From NCBI RefSeq assembly GCF_014633365.1, contig NC_068352.1:20989310-21053309 (forward strand): a stretch of 64,000 nt of DNA, in the 5' to 3' direction. Shown here piece after piece: positions 22,513 through 32,661 of this stretch. The notes beneath the pieces were generated by a model. The model searched no databases, was not told where the DNA came from, and worked only from the letters and a program-made list of their open reading frames with translations. Positions within the stretch are counted from its first letter, which is position 1, and the number at the start of each line of letters is the position of its first letter. Position numbers and translations under genes: made by a program. The stretch is from Diospyros lotus (taxonomy: Eukaryota > Streptophyta > Magnoliopsida > Ericales > Ebenaceae).

Positions 22513-22952
22513 TGGTATCAAAGCAATAATTTAGGGATTGAATCACAGTCGTTCACTATGAAACCCTAGACTGCCCATCAATCCCAGTCGTTGACCCAAG
22601 ATCTGTTGGCCATTGTCGACCCAAGATCTGTTGGCCACCTCTGCCTCTCAATCGGCTGTCGTCCCTCTGCAAAAGTTGGAAGCCAAATATTCTCGCCGAC
22701 TAAGGAAGACGAACAGCCCTCGGAGACAACTGCTGGAACAACAGTAGTCATCAACAAAGGCGCCGCAGACCTGCTTGCTGCTGTATCGGATTGCATTTCC
22801 GATCTCAAATCCACTGGCGCCATCCCCAAACACTGCCGACCGCATTCCCAAACACCAAATTGCTCGCGGTCTTTGTGCCATGATTGTTGTTCGCCATCAC
22901 TGTAGCCATTTTTCTAATTGTTTTTTGTCAACTAGTTTCTTCTTCCTAAGCC

Positions 22953-23669
22953 ATGTCTGAAGTCACCTCGGGCACCACTGCACCCTCTACCGCTATTGTC
23001 CCAACCAAACTACCAACAACCCAGCCAACCCATTCTGTCCAAATCACCACTATCCGCTTAAATGGTGATAATTTTCTTTGCTGGTCTCAATCAGTTCGAA
23101 TGTATATTCGTGGGCAAGGGAAAATTGGCTATCTTACCGGAGACAAAAAGGAACCTGCAACAGATGACCCATCCCATTCCATTTGGGATGCTGAAAACTC
23201 CATGGTAATGACATGGTTGGTCAACTCCATGGATGAAGATATCAGCTCCAATTATATGTGCTATCCTACTACAAAGGAATTGTGGGATAATGTAAATCAG
23301 ATGTACTCTGACCTGAGAAACCAATCACGGGTTTTTGAATTGACTCTGAAATTGGGAGAGGTCCGTCAAGGAGATGATTCAGTAACTAAGTACTTCCATT
23401 CTTTGAAGCGATTGTGGCAAGATCTTGATCTCTTCAACACATATGAGTGGAAATCTACAGATGATTGCAACCACCACAAGAAATTCGTTGAAGACAGCCA
23501 TATTTACAAGTTCCTTGCTGGTCTTAATATCGAGTTCAATGAAGTGCGAGGATGGATCATTGGCCGGTCTCCCCTTCCTTCTATTGGTGATGTATTGGCC
23601 GAAGTTAGAAGAGAAGAAAGCCGACAGGAGTGTCATGCTAGGAAAAAAGACCACTGGTTAGACACTTGA
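22953..23669 (+). pseudogene. Copia2 gag
   Basis: 238 codons from ATG 22953. It shows the plant Copia gag (UBN2/Retrotran_gag type) pattern: RLNGDNFLCWSQSVRMYIRG near residue 35, a W.....V..W....M..DI block, LWDNVNQMYS, and the F.L...L.....G..SV..Y...L...W.DL helix region, then FLAGLN. The frame is lost near 23640. The zinc knuckle CDHCNKPRHTRKTC (CX2CX4HX4C, 23752-23793) lies in the +1 frame, and protease in yet another frame, so two frameshifts separate gag from pol. The true product would be the nucleocapsid precursor. Confidence 0.9.
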
Positions 23670-23939
23670 AAATTCTGCTTTAATTGCTAATGCTACTGCC
23701 TACAAAGCTGCAAATTACTATCGTAAAAATGATGAGCGACCTCGGGTCTGGTGTGACCATTGCAACAAGCCACGCCATACTCGCAAGACTTGTTGGAAAA
23801 TTCATGGCAAACTTGCCAATTGGAAAAGCAATAAGCAAGGAGACGAGAGTCCACCGTGGGGACCCTACTGCCAATGGGGTTGATACCGGTCCCTTCAACA
23901 AAGAGCAAATTGATCAACTTTTGCAGCTGTTAAAATCCA

Positions 23940-25066
23940 ATTCCTCATCTGGTACTCCTAGTGTTTCCTTGGCACACACAGGTAGAAAACCTAACGCCCT
24001 TTCTTGTCTTCATTTCTCTCCATGGGTTATAGATTCCAGAGCCTCTGATCATATGACTAGTTCTTCTCATTTCTTTAATACCTATACTCCTTGCTCCGGA
24101 AATGAAAAATTCAGAATTGCCGGTGGTAGTTTTTCACCTATTGCAGGCAAAGGACTTATTAAACTGATTGAGAATATTAATCTCACTTCTGTCCTTCATG
24201 TTCCTAACTTAGCTTGCAATCTTTTGTCGGTTAATAAACTATGCAAAGATTCTAACTGTTGTGCTATTTTCTTTATCTCTCATTGTGAATTTCGGGACAA
24301 GAGTTTGGGGATGACGATTGGGGATGCTAGGATGATTGAAGGTTTTTACTACTTTGATGATATCTCTGTCGGTAATAAAAAAGCTCAGGGCTTTAGTAGT
24401 ACTAGTTCAATTCTTGTTCCAGACACAATAATGCTATGACATCTTAGACTAGGCCATCCTAGTTTTGCCTATTTGAAACGTTTATTTCTTGAATTGTTTA
24501 AAGGAATGGATTATTCACTTTTTCAATGTGACAGTTGCATCTTGGCAAAAAATCATCGTTCTACATATATACCAAAACCCTACCAAGCATCCAAACATTT
24601 TTGTATAATTCATAGTGATGTTTGGGGACCATCTAAAATTTCTACTTTCTCTGGCAAACGGTGGTATGTTACCTTTATTGATGATCATACACGTTTGTGT
24701 TGGATTTCTTTGATGCACAAAAAATCTGAAGTAGAATACTTATTCAAAAATTTTTACACTATGGTAGAAACTCAATTTCAAACCAAAATTGGTATTTTAC
24801 ACTCTGATAATGGCACTGAGTATTTTAACGAGCACTTGGGGGTTTTTTTGAAAGAAAAAGGTATTCACCATACATCTACTTGTCAGAATACTCCTCAACA
24901 GAATGGTATTGCTGAACGTAAAAACAAGCATTTACTCGAAGTCGCACGTGCCATAATGTTTTCTATACATATTCCAAAATATTTATGGGGTGAAGCTGTT
25001 TTGACGGCATCCTATTTGATAAATCGGATGCCCACTAAAGTGTTAAAAGTACAAAACACCTCTTGA
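23940..25066 (+). pseudogene. Copia2 protease and integrase
   Basis: The aspartic protease is at 24020-24300: WVIDSRASDHMT, where the catalytic D-S-G-A reads D-S-R-A (AGA at 24038-24040). The GAG-pre-integrase region begins ~24430 but is cut by TGA at 24437-24439 where the family has Trp (LWHLRLGHP). The same frame continues through the H2C2 zinc site (HP..., CDSCILAK) and the DDE core: HSDVWGP, LHSDNGTEY, and PQQNGIAERKN with the catalytic Glu. It ends at TGA 25064-25066 after a frameshift near TP(LECLKE). Protease and integrase are in one frame. Confidence 0.92.
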
Positions 25067-25134
25067 GTGCCTGAAAGAAGTTTTTCCCAACACGATTACA
25101 TTCAGATCTTCCTATCAAAGTTTTTGGGTGTACT

Positions 25135-25986
25135 GTGTATGTTCATATCCCTAATCAATTTCGTTCCAAACTTGATCCTAGGACTGTCAAATGTGTTTTT
25201 TTGGGTTATGCCTCACATAAAAAAGGTTATAAGTGTTATGATCCTCTCACAAACAAAATCCATATCAGTATGGATGTTTCGTTTTTTGAAAAACAACCAT
25301 ATTTTACCCAAAATTCTCTTCAAGGGGAGACACATGAAGTTGAAGAAAATTTTTGGGATGTTTATGTCCCACTTCCAAATGCAATATGTCCCACTCCAGA
25401 ACCACATGTTTCTGATAATGGTCACTTAGGAGATTCTAGTTCTTTGGTGCCAAGTAAAGGAGTTTCTCGTGCAGGGGGAGAAGTACTACAAACCGATTAT
25501 CACGATCTAAATTATGAGCTTCAGGTTTATACTAGGCAGAGATCTCATCAAAGGAACAAAGACCTGAATGTCAACTCTACACAAAGCCAGTCTAAAAACT
25601 CGAGCAATGGCACTGTAAGAAATCCCATTTCAACGTCTAATTTACTCCCTTCAATTGTACCCAATAGTTCCCCAATTGATTCAACTATTATCAATTATTC
25701 TCCTACTATTCTTGATCTTGATATTCCTATAGCAATTAGGAAAGGTGTTAGAAATTGCACTAAACATCCTATTGCTAAATATATCTCTTACCAAAGACTA
25801 TCAAAAACTCATAAAGCTTTCACATCTAGGATTTCACACTTGTTTGTTCCAAGGAATATACAGGAAGCTTTGAATGATCCGAATTGGAAATTAGCAGTCA
25901 TAGAGGAGATGAATGCTCTAAGGCAAAGTGGCACTTGGGAGATAGTTTACCTACCCAAAGGTAAGAAAATAGTAGAGTGTAAATAG
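25135..25986 (+). pseudogene. Copia2 integrase C-terminus and linker to RT
   Basis: Starts in the conserved VFLGYASHKKGYKCYDP segment that ends Copia integrase, then a poorly conserved Ser/Asn/Thr-rich linker, then the pre-RT motif RKGVRNCTKHPIAKYISY and EALNDPNWKLAVIEEMNALR. It terminates at TAG 25984-25986, where the family has Trp (ECKWVFTIK), again a G-to-A type change. A 1-nt frameshift near 26058 follows before RT resumes. Confidence 0.9.
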
Positions 25987-26011
25987 GTGTTTACAATAAA
26001 GTGTAAGGCTG

Positions 26012-27385
26012 ATGGGAACGTTGATAGGCACAAAGCCAGATTGGTGGCTAAAGGTTTCACCCACTTATGGGATTGATTATCAGGAGACCTTTGCTCTTGT
26101 TGCTAAAATAAACTCTATCAGAGTCCTATTGTCTTTTGCCGTAAATTCAGATTGGCCCCTACACCAGCTTGATGTCAAAAATGCGTTTCTTAATGGTGAT
26201 CTTGAAGATGAGGTTTTCATGAGTTTGCCTCTAGGATTCGAAAAGAAATTTGGGAGTGACAAAGTATGTAGATTGAAGAAATCTCTGTACGGTTTCAAAC
26301 AGTCACCGAGAGCATGGTTTGAACGCTTTGGAAAGGCAGTTACCAGTTATGGCTTCTTTCAAAGTCAGGCAGATCACACTATATTTTATAAACACTCAAA
26401 AGATGGTAAAGTTGCAATTTTGATTGTTTATGTTGACGACATTATTTTAACTGGTGATGATGAGACAGAGTTAGCAACCCTCAAGAAGAAACTTGCAAAG
26501 GAGTTCCAAATTAAGGACTTGGGCATTCTGAAATACTTTCTGGGAATGGAGTTTGCAAGATCCAAAGAAGGTATTTTCGTCAATCAAAGAAAATATGTAC
26601 TTGATCTTCTTGGAGAAACAAGTTTACACAGTTGCAGGGTGTCAGAGACTCCAATTGAGCCTAATGTGAAATTACAGGCTGTCAAAGCTGAAGAAGTGAA
26701 GAACAGGGAACAATATCAAAGACTTGTGGGCAGGTTAATCTACTTGTCTCATACGCGTCCCGATATTACTTTTGCAATTAGTATGGCAAGCCAATTTATG
26801 CACTCACTAGGGCCAGAGCATTTCGAGGTAGTCTACAGAATCCTAGGATATCTTAAAGGGACACCTGGCAAAGGATTAATGTTCAAGAAACATAGTCACC
26901 TGCAAGTTGAGATCTACACTAATGCAGATTGGGCAGGAAGTATTGACGATAGAAGATCTACTTCGGGCTACTGTTCTTTTGTTGGGGGAAACCTAGTCAC
27001 TTGGCGAAGCAAAAAACAAAATGTGGTGGCTAGAAGTAGTGCAAAAGTAGAGTTTAGAGCTGTTGCCCATGGAATTTGTGAGGGAATGTGGATCAAACGA
27101 ATATTTGAAGAGCTGAAGTTTTCTCATTCAGTACCTATAAGAGTCTATTGTAACAACAAGGCTGCCATCTCTATAGCTCATAATCCAGTATTGCATGACC
27201 GTACAAAACATATAGAAGTAGACAAATATTTCATCAAGGAGAAGATCGATGCTGGAATAATATGCATGCCATATCTTCCAACCACCGAACAAATTGCTGA
27301 TGTTCTAACTAAGGGTCTACACAAGAAGCAGTTTGATAAACTTTTTGGCAAGCTGGCTATGAAAGACATCTACAAACCAGCTTGA
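26012..27385 (+). pseudogene. Copia2 reverse transcriptase and RNase H
   Basis: The longest intact pol segment. RT: TYGIDYQETFALVAK, LDVKNAFLNGDLEDEVFM, LKKSLYGFKQSPRAWF and the catalytic YVDDIIL (about 26428-26448, intact). RNase H follows: LQVEIYTNADWAG with catalytic D, DRRSTSGYC, VARSSAKVEFRA and NNKAAI, to ADVLTKGL. The first ~15 codons from ATG 26012 are out of the pol frame (frameshift near 26058), so the true pol sequence starts ~26060. It ends at TGA 27383-27385, abutting the polypurine tract. Confidence 0.93.
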
Positions 27386-27392
27386 GGGGGAG

Positions 27393-27612
27393 TGCTGGAA
27401 TTATTGCTGGAATTATGCTGATCTAATCTTGATCCTAGAATATTCTAGGATCAGTGTTTTATGTAAATAATATGTAAATATAGAAAATTAATTATAGTAG
27501 GATGCTGTCATTTATTTCCTTCCTTCTTTGCTAATAATCATCTCCTTAAAAGAGGATGTTGTACACATTCATTAGTATGAAATTAAGACATTTTCTGGTC
27601 TAATTTCTAAGT
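27393..27612 (+). repeat. Copia2 3' LTR
   Basis: 220 bp, starts TGCTGGAATT directly after GAGGGGGAG. Two substitutions relative to the 5' LTR. The 22-bp palindrome is at 27431-27452. TSD GAAGC at 27613-27617. Confidence 0.95.
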
Positions 27613-27617
27613 GAAGC

Positions 27618-28354
27618 ATATCTCTCATAGATTCTCAAAATATCAGGATACAACACTATTGATACAACATTTCACAAAACTAATACAACTACTAGGTGTC
27701 CTTAGGACTAGCGGACCTCCAAATCCATGCATCGGCCTCATCTTCAGACTCGAAAGCAGATCCCTCATGATCACTATGAGATTCCTCTAAGTCCATCTCA
27801 TCATCAAAACTTTTATACTCGAACTCAGAGGGATCATTTTCAATCTCGATTTCGACCACATTCTCTTCTTCCTCATCCTCACTAGGATCTTCTTCTTCTT
27901 CTTCTTATTCCTCCATGGGTTCTTCTTCGACTATTTCCTCATTCAATTCGTCCAACAAGTGACAAATCCTCTCACAAAACTAGAAAAATAAGCCAAACTC
28001 TTCGTTCTCCTGAACCCATTCGGTAATTGTTCTCAACTCTCCTTCCAGGACGCCTACCAGAAAATTTATTTGAAATTGAACTAAGTCAAGCCACTAGCGG
28101 TAGCAAGTTGGTATCAGAGCAAACTAAGTAAGAAACCTAATGATGGCTTGAGGAAAAATAGAATCATGGGATTTGGGGTCTTTTATATATATAATTGCTA
28201 ATGGATTTTCATGATAAAATGTCAGGATGGCTGAAAATTTCCCTGAACAGGTTCTCTAGTAGATCATTGGGTCAATCGGATTAACTTGAGGGAGCCAAAC
28301 CCCAATGAGAGCAATTATGAAATACTAGCAAAGATGGAAGATAATGGAAGATAA
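27618..28354 (+). repeat. Palindrome right arm, inner part
   Basis: Mirror image of 20537-21270. LTR-like unit to about 28104, primer-binding site TGGTATCAGAGCAAAC at 28109-28124, leader with a decayed gag-like start near 28227, then the LTR-A start at 28355. It differs from the left arm by scattered substitutions and small indels, including a local AGATAATGGA duplication near 28340. Confidence 0.75.
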
Positions 28355-31324
28355 TGTAACACCCCAAAATAAAAGAAAGTAATTTCAAAATTTTTAGAAA
28401 ATTTTCAAGTGACTGAAACAGTTCAGAGAACTAGAAGTTAGCGTAATAAACCGAATCCACTGAAGGGAGTATCCTAGAACTTAGATACTTGGAAGAATGA
28501 CATGATATTGACAAGCGTCTCGAGACAAGATTTATGACGTTGAAAGAAATTAAAATGGAGACAGTTTTCAATGCAGCTAAAATATGGCCTGAAAAATCGA
28601 ATGATCATAAGGGATTTCTGGAAAGTTAATGAAAACCAGAGGGAGCTCTGGTTTTATGAAAGAAACAACTCTGAGGTAGTTTCGAGATAAAACAAAGGTC
28701 CTGTGAGGACTTGGGGACGAAATCGACCTTATTGAGTAACCTTAGATTATTAATTTTGGGTTTTGATAGTTTAATCCAAATAAAATTTATATTTGAGGGT
28801 GTAATTGCAAAGTAGAATGGTTCAAGTGAAATTAAGGATCTAATTTAGGGATTTATGTGTAATTTTTACAATTTTAAGTATATAATAAATCATAATATAA
28901 TATAAAGATATAATATATATATATATGTGTATGTATAGGCGTGTTTTTGTGGGAAGAAAGCTATGGGTGAAATCAGTGAGTGCACTTGGAAGAGTATTAT
29001 ATAATATACAACATAATGCATAGATATATGTAAAATTTTGTGCGTGGTGGTCAAGCTGTGCAACGGAGAAGAATATATTATATATATATGTATGAGTAGT
29101 GCCCAAGTTACATGTATGTATAAAGGAAAATGCTATTGGTACACCCATTTTGTACATCTTGGGCTACATAAGGGAGTATTATGACAAAAAAATCCCTCAT
29201 GAGGCGCGTGAGGCGCAGGGTATTTTGGTCATAATACCCCCTTATGTAGCCCGAGATGTATAAAATTGGTGTACATCTAGCATGATTCATGTATAAATAT
29301 GGGTGAAAGGTGGGAGCACATAGGAAGAATTAAATAATATATAGTTTGGTGCCCAAACATTTGGTGAGGTTGCACATGAGGGGAATTATTACAAAGCTAA
29401 TCAATGGGCATGAAACAGTGGACTTGGGGTGCAATCCGTGGGTTTAGGGACACTATAAATAGGAAGGGAAAATTGAGGGAAAGCAGGAGAATAAATGGGA
29501 GGAAGAAGATGAAGTGGCCAACAAGAAAATGGTAGAAAATGAGGAGAAAATAAGAGAAATCAAGGTGTTTTTTAAGGTTATTCAGTGTATAAAATATTCA
29601 AGTAAGTGGGTAAAATTGCTAAAAGTGTTATATATTTAAATTATAAACTTTTCATGGGTAGAATACATCGTTTACGCAGTAGATCTAATTATTTCGAAGT
29701 CGTAATCTTAATATTTGCTGCAAAACATTTTACTTCACAGCGGGAGCACGAGAAAGGCAAGAATCGGCCAAATAAAGGCGAGCTTCCAACCCTCTTTTTA
29801 TGTTCTTAAATCTCTACGCAAGTCTCCATTGCTTTTCATAATTTATTTCCTCCCTTACCATGATTTGGTTCCACTCATTAATTATGTAAATACGCGTGAT
29901 AACCATTTTATAATATGTGAGGAGTTGTTGAATTTGTGGACTGTGAGTTTAACTATATATGTGACCTCTCGTGATATTTATTTTTAACCACTACGAGGCC
30001 TGTATCACCCCTACTTCTTTGGGAATGATGCCAAATCGATGTGGGCTAAGGTTCTTAGAGAGTCAGGGGAGACTTGATGTGATTGTGGCGGTCAATTGAC
30101 CAGCCTCTGTCTAACATTTAATATTATCAAATATGCCAGAGCAGTCAATAATGTGAGTAACAATGGGCGGTGTCCCTAATTTTGAAAGTGAGGTGATGCA
30201 AATATTTACCCATACGAGGGACCCATAATTGTATGTTAGAATCCTATCAAGTATCGTCGTGTTGACTTACGAATATGGGGCTAATGGCTTAGGCCATAAA
30301 TGTGTTCGGAAACGTACCAATATGGGATCAATGATGCAATTTTACATAACACGGAACATGTGGGTTTTTGCCCTCAAACTATTCAAACAAATATCCCTAT
30401 AACTGTGTAAAGACCCTTGCATACGCATGGTGGTGTGAGTTGCATATGATCATGCATGGTATTGTATTTATGTTTATCAAATGAGGGTTATGATGGGTAA
30501 TTGTCCCCTCGGCCTCTGAGCGAGGGCACTGCTATTGTTGTGCCGGTGACGTCCGGACAGGTTAGGCATGTGCTGCCATGCCAAAAAGGGTGACGTATGG
30601 TTGATGAATGTTGTATATCATATTGTTGAGCATATTAACAAGTGTGAGCCTAAGGGCTATTTATATGTTGTTGAGCATGTGCATGTGATGCATTATAATA
30701 TGAAACCTTTCAAGGGGGTATATGATGTAAAAAGTAAATGTGAACATGAACATGCATGACGATGCACGGTATATAATATGAACTCGGCCCGAATGGCCAT
30801 CTGCATAATTATGAATGTGTCATACAAACCCGTAGAACTTGACATAGGCATGTGACGTGAAGTATAATGAATATATGCAATAACTTGAGACATGACGTGG
30901 GAATGAATATGGGAATCCTTGTTATGGCTAGTCGTGTGATTCTATTGGGATGTAATTTCCTATGATGCCCTATTTATTTCAGATATGCTTGCTGAGATTC
31001 GTGGCTCACTTTGTTTTAACATCATTCCAGATTAAGGAAAGAAAAGTTCGAGGTCAAGTTTAGTGGTATCATATCCTTCCCGATATCAATGTGTACGGGG
31101 CTCTCCCAACCGAAAAGATCTTGAGGGTGTGTTGGAGATAGGAGTGCTGGTTTCATGTTTTATTATGGTTATCAATATGCTTTAGTATAGTGCTACCCTG
31201 AGATATGTATTAATGGTTATTTACGCTTCCGTTTTGGTGAAAGGAGATTGGTATTAGAATATTGTGTAGGAAAAGAAGAATTTATTCAGCATATGGAAAA
31301 AATAATTTATTTCCGGTCGTCACA
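28355..31324 (+). repeat. Palindrome right LTR (LTR-A), complete
   Basis: 2970 bp including a 173-bp MITE insertion. Starts TGTAACACCCC and ends GGTCGTCACA, so TG...CA. TATA-like CTATAAATAG at about 29453-29462. The stretch ATGCTTGCTGAGATTCGTGG and CTCACTTTG near 30985 recurs in related LTRs of this window (complement at 18075; weaker at 12100). No coding. Abuts Copia1 at 31325. Confidence 0.88.
29125..29288. mobile_element. 164-bp MITE in palindrome right arm
   Basis: Flanked by 9-bp direct repeats ATGTATAAA (29116-29124 and 29289-29297). The left arm has the uninterrupted site. Ends GGAAAATGCTATTGGTACACC and, complemented, GAATCATGCTAGATGTACACC. Inverted similarity continues through CTTGGGCTACATAAGG...GTATTATGAC, so nearly the whole element is a foldback. 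A 9-bp duplication suggests a Mutator-like MITE. Confidence 0.9.
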
Positions 31325-32541
31325 GTGATTTACATGAAGAGGTGTATATGGAGCAACCTTCTGACTTTGTTGCTTAGGGTGAGTCTGGGTTGGTGTGTAG
31401 CTTTTGAAAATCCTTATACAGTTTAAAACAGTCTCCTCGAGCTTAGTTTGGTCGATTCAGTTCAACTATTCTTGAGTTTGGGTTAACTCGTAGTGAAGCT
31501 GAATATTCTGTTTTTTATCGCTCTCAGTCTAGCTGAATATTCTATTTTTTATCGCTCTCAGTCTAGCCACACAATTTTCTAGTGGTATATGTTAATGATA
31601 TAGTACTTACAAGGGATGATGATATTGGTATCACTGAATTGAAGGCACATCTTCACCAACAGTTTCAAATTAAGGATCTAAGTTTCTTAAAATATTTTTT
31701 GGGTATTGAAGTAACTCGGTCAAAGCAATACATCTATATTTCTCAAATAAAGTATGCCTTGGATATGCTAGAGTCATCAAGGTTGCTTGGATGTAAGCCA
31801 ACAGATATCCCTATGGATTCGAATATCAAACTGTTACCAAGATAGCCTCTTTCCCTGGGCACTACCATCGACTAGTTGGAAAACTTAATTACCTCACAGT
31901 TATACGTCCTAATATTTCATTTTCTTAGTGTGGTAAGTCAGTTCTTGGATTGACCTTGTGACAGTCACTAAGATGCAGTGATTCGTATTCTTCGGTGTAC
32001 TAAGACTGCCCCCAATTGGAGTGTATTGTATCAAAATCATGGACACAGTCAAATTGTGGGATATACAGATGCTAATTACGCAAGATCACCTAGTGACAAG
32101 CGATCCACATCTAGATACTATGTATTTGTGGGTCGAAACTTAGTCTCTTGGAAAAATAAGAAATAAACTGTTACCGCTAGATCCAGTGCAGAGAATATAG
32201 GACAATGGCCATAACAATTGTGAGCTAATGTGGCTAAAACAATTAATTGAGAAGTTAAGAGTTACGAGTTACGCAGATCAAGTCTATGCAATTGATTTAT
32301 GACAATCAGGTTACAATGCATATTGCTTCTAATCATGTGTTTCATGAGAGAACCAAGCACATTGAAATTGATTGCCACTTTGTTAGAGAAAAGGTGTTCC
32401 CTAGGGATGTAGTTACAACATATGTGAATTCTAACAATCAGTTAGCTGATTTACTCACCAAGTCACTTAGAGGCTCTCGTGTGAATTACATTTGTACCAA
32501 CCTAGGCATGCTCAATATATATGCCCCAACTTACGGAGAAG
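31325..32541 (+). pseudogene. Copia1 reverse transcriptase (C-terminal part) and RNase H
   Basis: Resumes exactly where 17854 stopped: DLHEEVYMEQPSDF, SLYSLKQSPRA, then YVNDIVL (31588-31610), in which the first catalytic Asp of YVDD is Asn. The segments LKYFLGIEVTRSKQ, VGYTDANYARSPSDKRSTSR, and an RNase H C-terminus at 32286-32541 (FHERTKHIEIDCHFVREKV, LADLLTKSL) follow in different frames. A 36-bp tandem duplication at about 31497-31570 (GAATATTCTRTTTTTTATCG) breaks the frame before YVND. Confidence 0.88.
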
Positions 32542-32656
32542 TGCTAAATAAGATAAGTAAGGAGTATTAGTGTAATTAATTTAAAATACTTGTATGTATA
32601 TATATATTCTCTTGTATTATACATTTTTTGGTAGAATACACATGATTTTATTCGCA
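32542..32656 (+). repeat. Copia1 3' LTR
   Basis: 115 bp, TGCTAAATAAG...TTATTCGCA, followed by TSD CAAAT (32657-32661). Confidence 0.88.
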
Positions 32657-32661
32657 CAAAT

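Larger units (their letters stand above)
22293..27612 (+). mobile_element. Copia2: young full-length Ty1/Copia element
   Basis: Complete 5.32-kb structure: 5' LTR 22293-22512, PBS 22513-22527, gag, protease, integrase, RT and RNase H in Copia order, polypurine tract 27384-27392, 3' LTR 27393-27612, and TSD GAAGC on both sides. The LTRs differ at only two positions in 220 (third base T/C; a G/A change in the ATAGAAARTTAA stretch), so the insertion is recent. All the same, the coding region has at least two nonsense changes, several frameshifts and a damaged protease motif, so it is not autonomous. Confidence 0.97.
17855..31324. mobile_element. Giant palindromic (foldback) retroelement derivative
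   Basis: Inverted repeat. The left arm 17855-21453 is the reverse complement of the right arm 22100-22292 joined to 27618-31216; the gap is the Copia2 insertion. The arms are ~3.6 kb and look ~95% identical by eye over long stretches. The loop is 21454-22099. Each arm holds, from the loop outward, a short LTR-like unit, an iMet primer-binding site (20756-20771 minus; 28109-28124 plus), a leader, then a long LTR (TGTAACACCCC...GTCGTCACA) that ends exactly at the Copia1 junction on the right (31324). The Copia1 site was CATG-GTGAT-TTACAT. GTGAT follows 31324; at the left only its first G remains and ~108 bp of LTR end are deleted. A normal LTR element has direct LTRs; these are inverted. Confidence 0.85.
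17359..32656 (+). mobile_element. Copia1: internally deleted Copia element with 13.5-kb insertion
   Basis: 5' LTR 17359-17469 and 3' LTR 32542-32656, both starting TGYTAAATAAG. They are flanked by the 5-bp duplication CAAAT at 17354-17358 and 32657-32661. A degenerate primer-binding site (TGATATCAGAAC) begins at 17470. gag, protease and integrase are missing; coding resumes just before the RT domain. Without the insert the element is only ~1.8 kb. The large palindrome is inserted within its RT. Confidence 0.9.

Noticed and set aside
22293..27612. Active, autonomous Copia element
   Set aside because: Despite near-identical LTRs, gag-pol has stops, frameshifts and a changed protease motif.
17855..31324. 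Ordinary LTR retrotransposon with two direct LTRs
   Set aside because: The two long LTRs are inverted, as is the inner sequence next to them.
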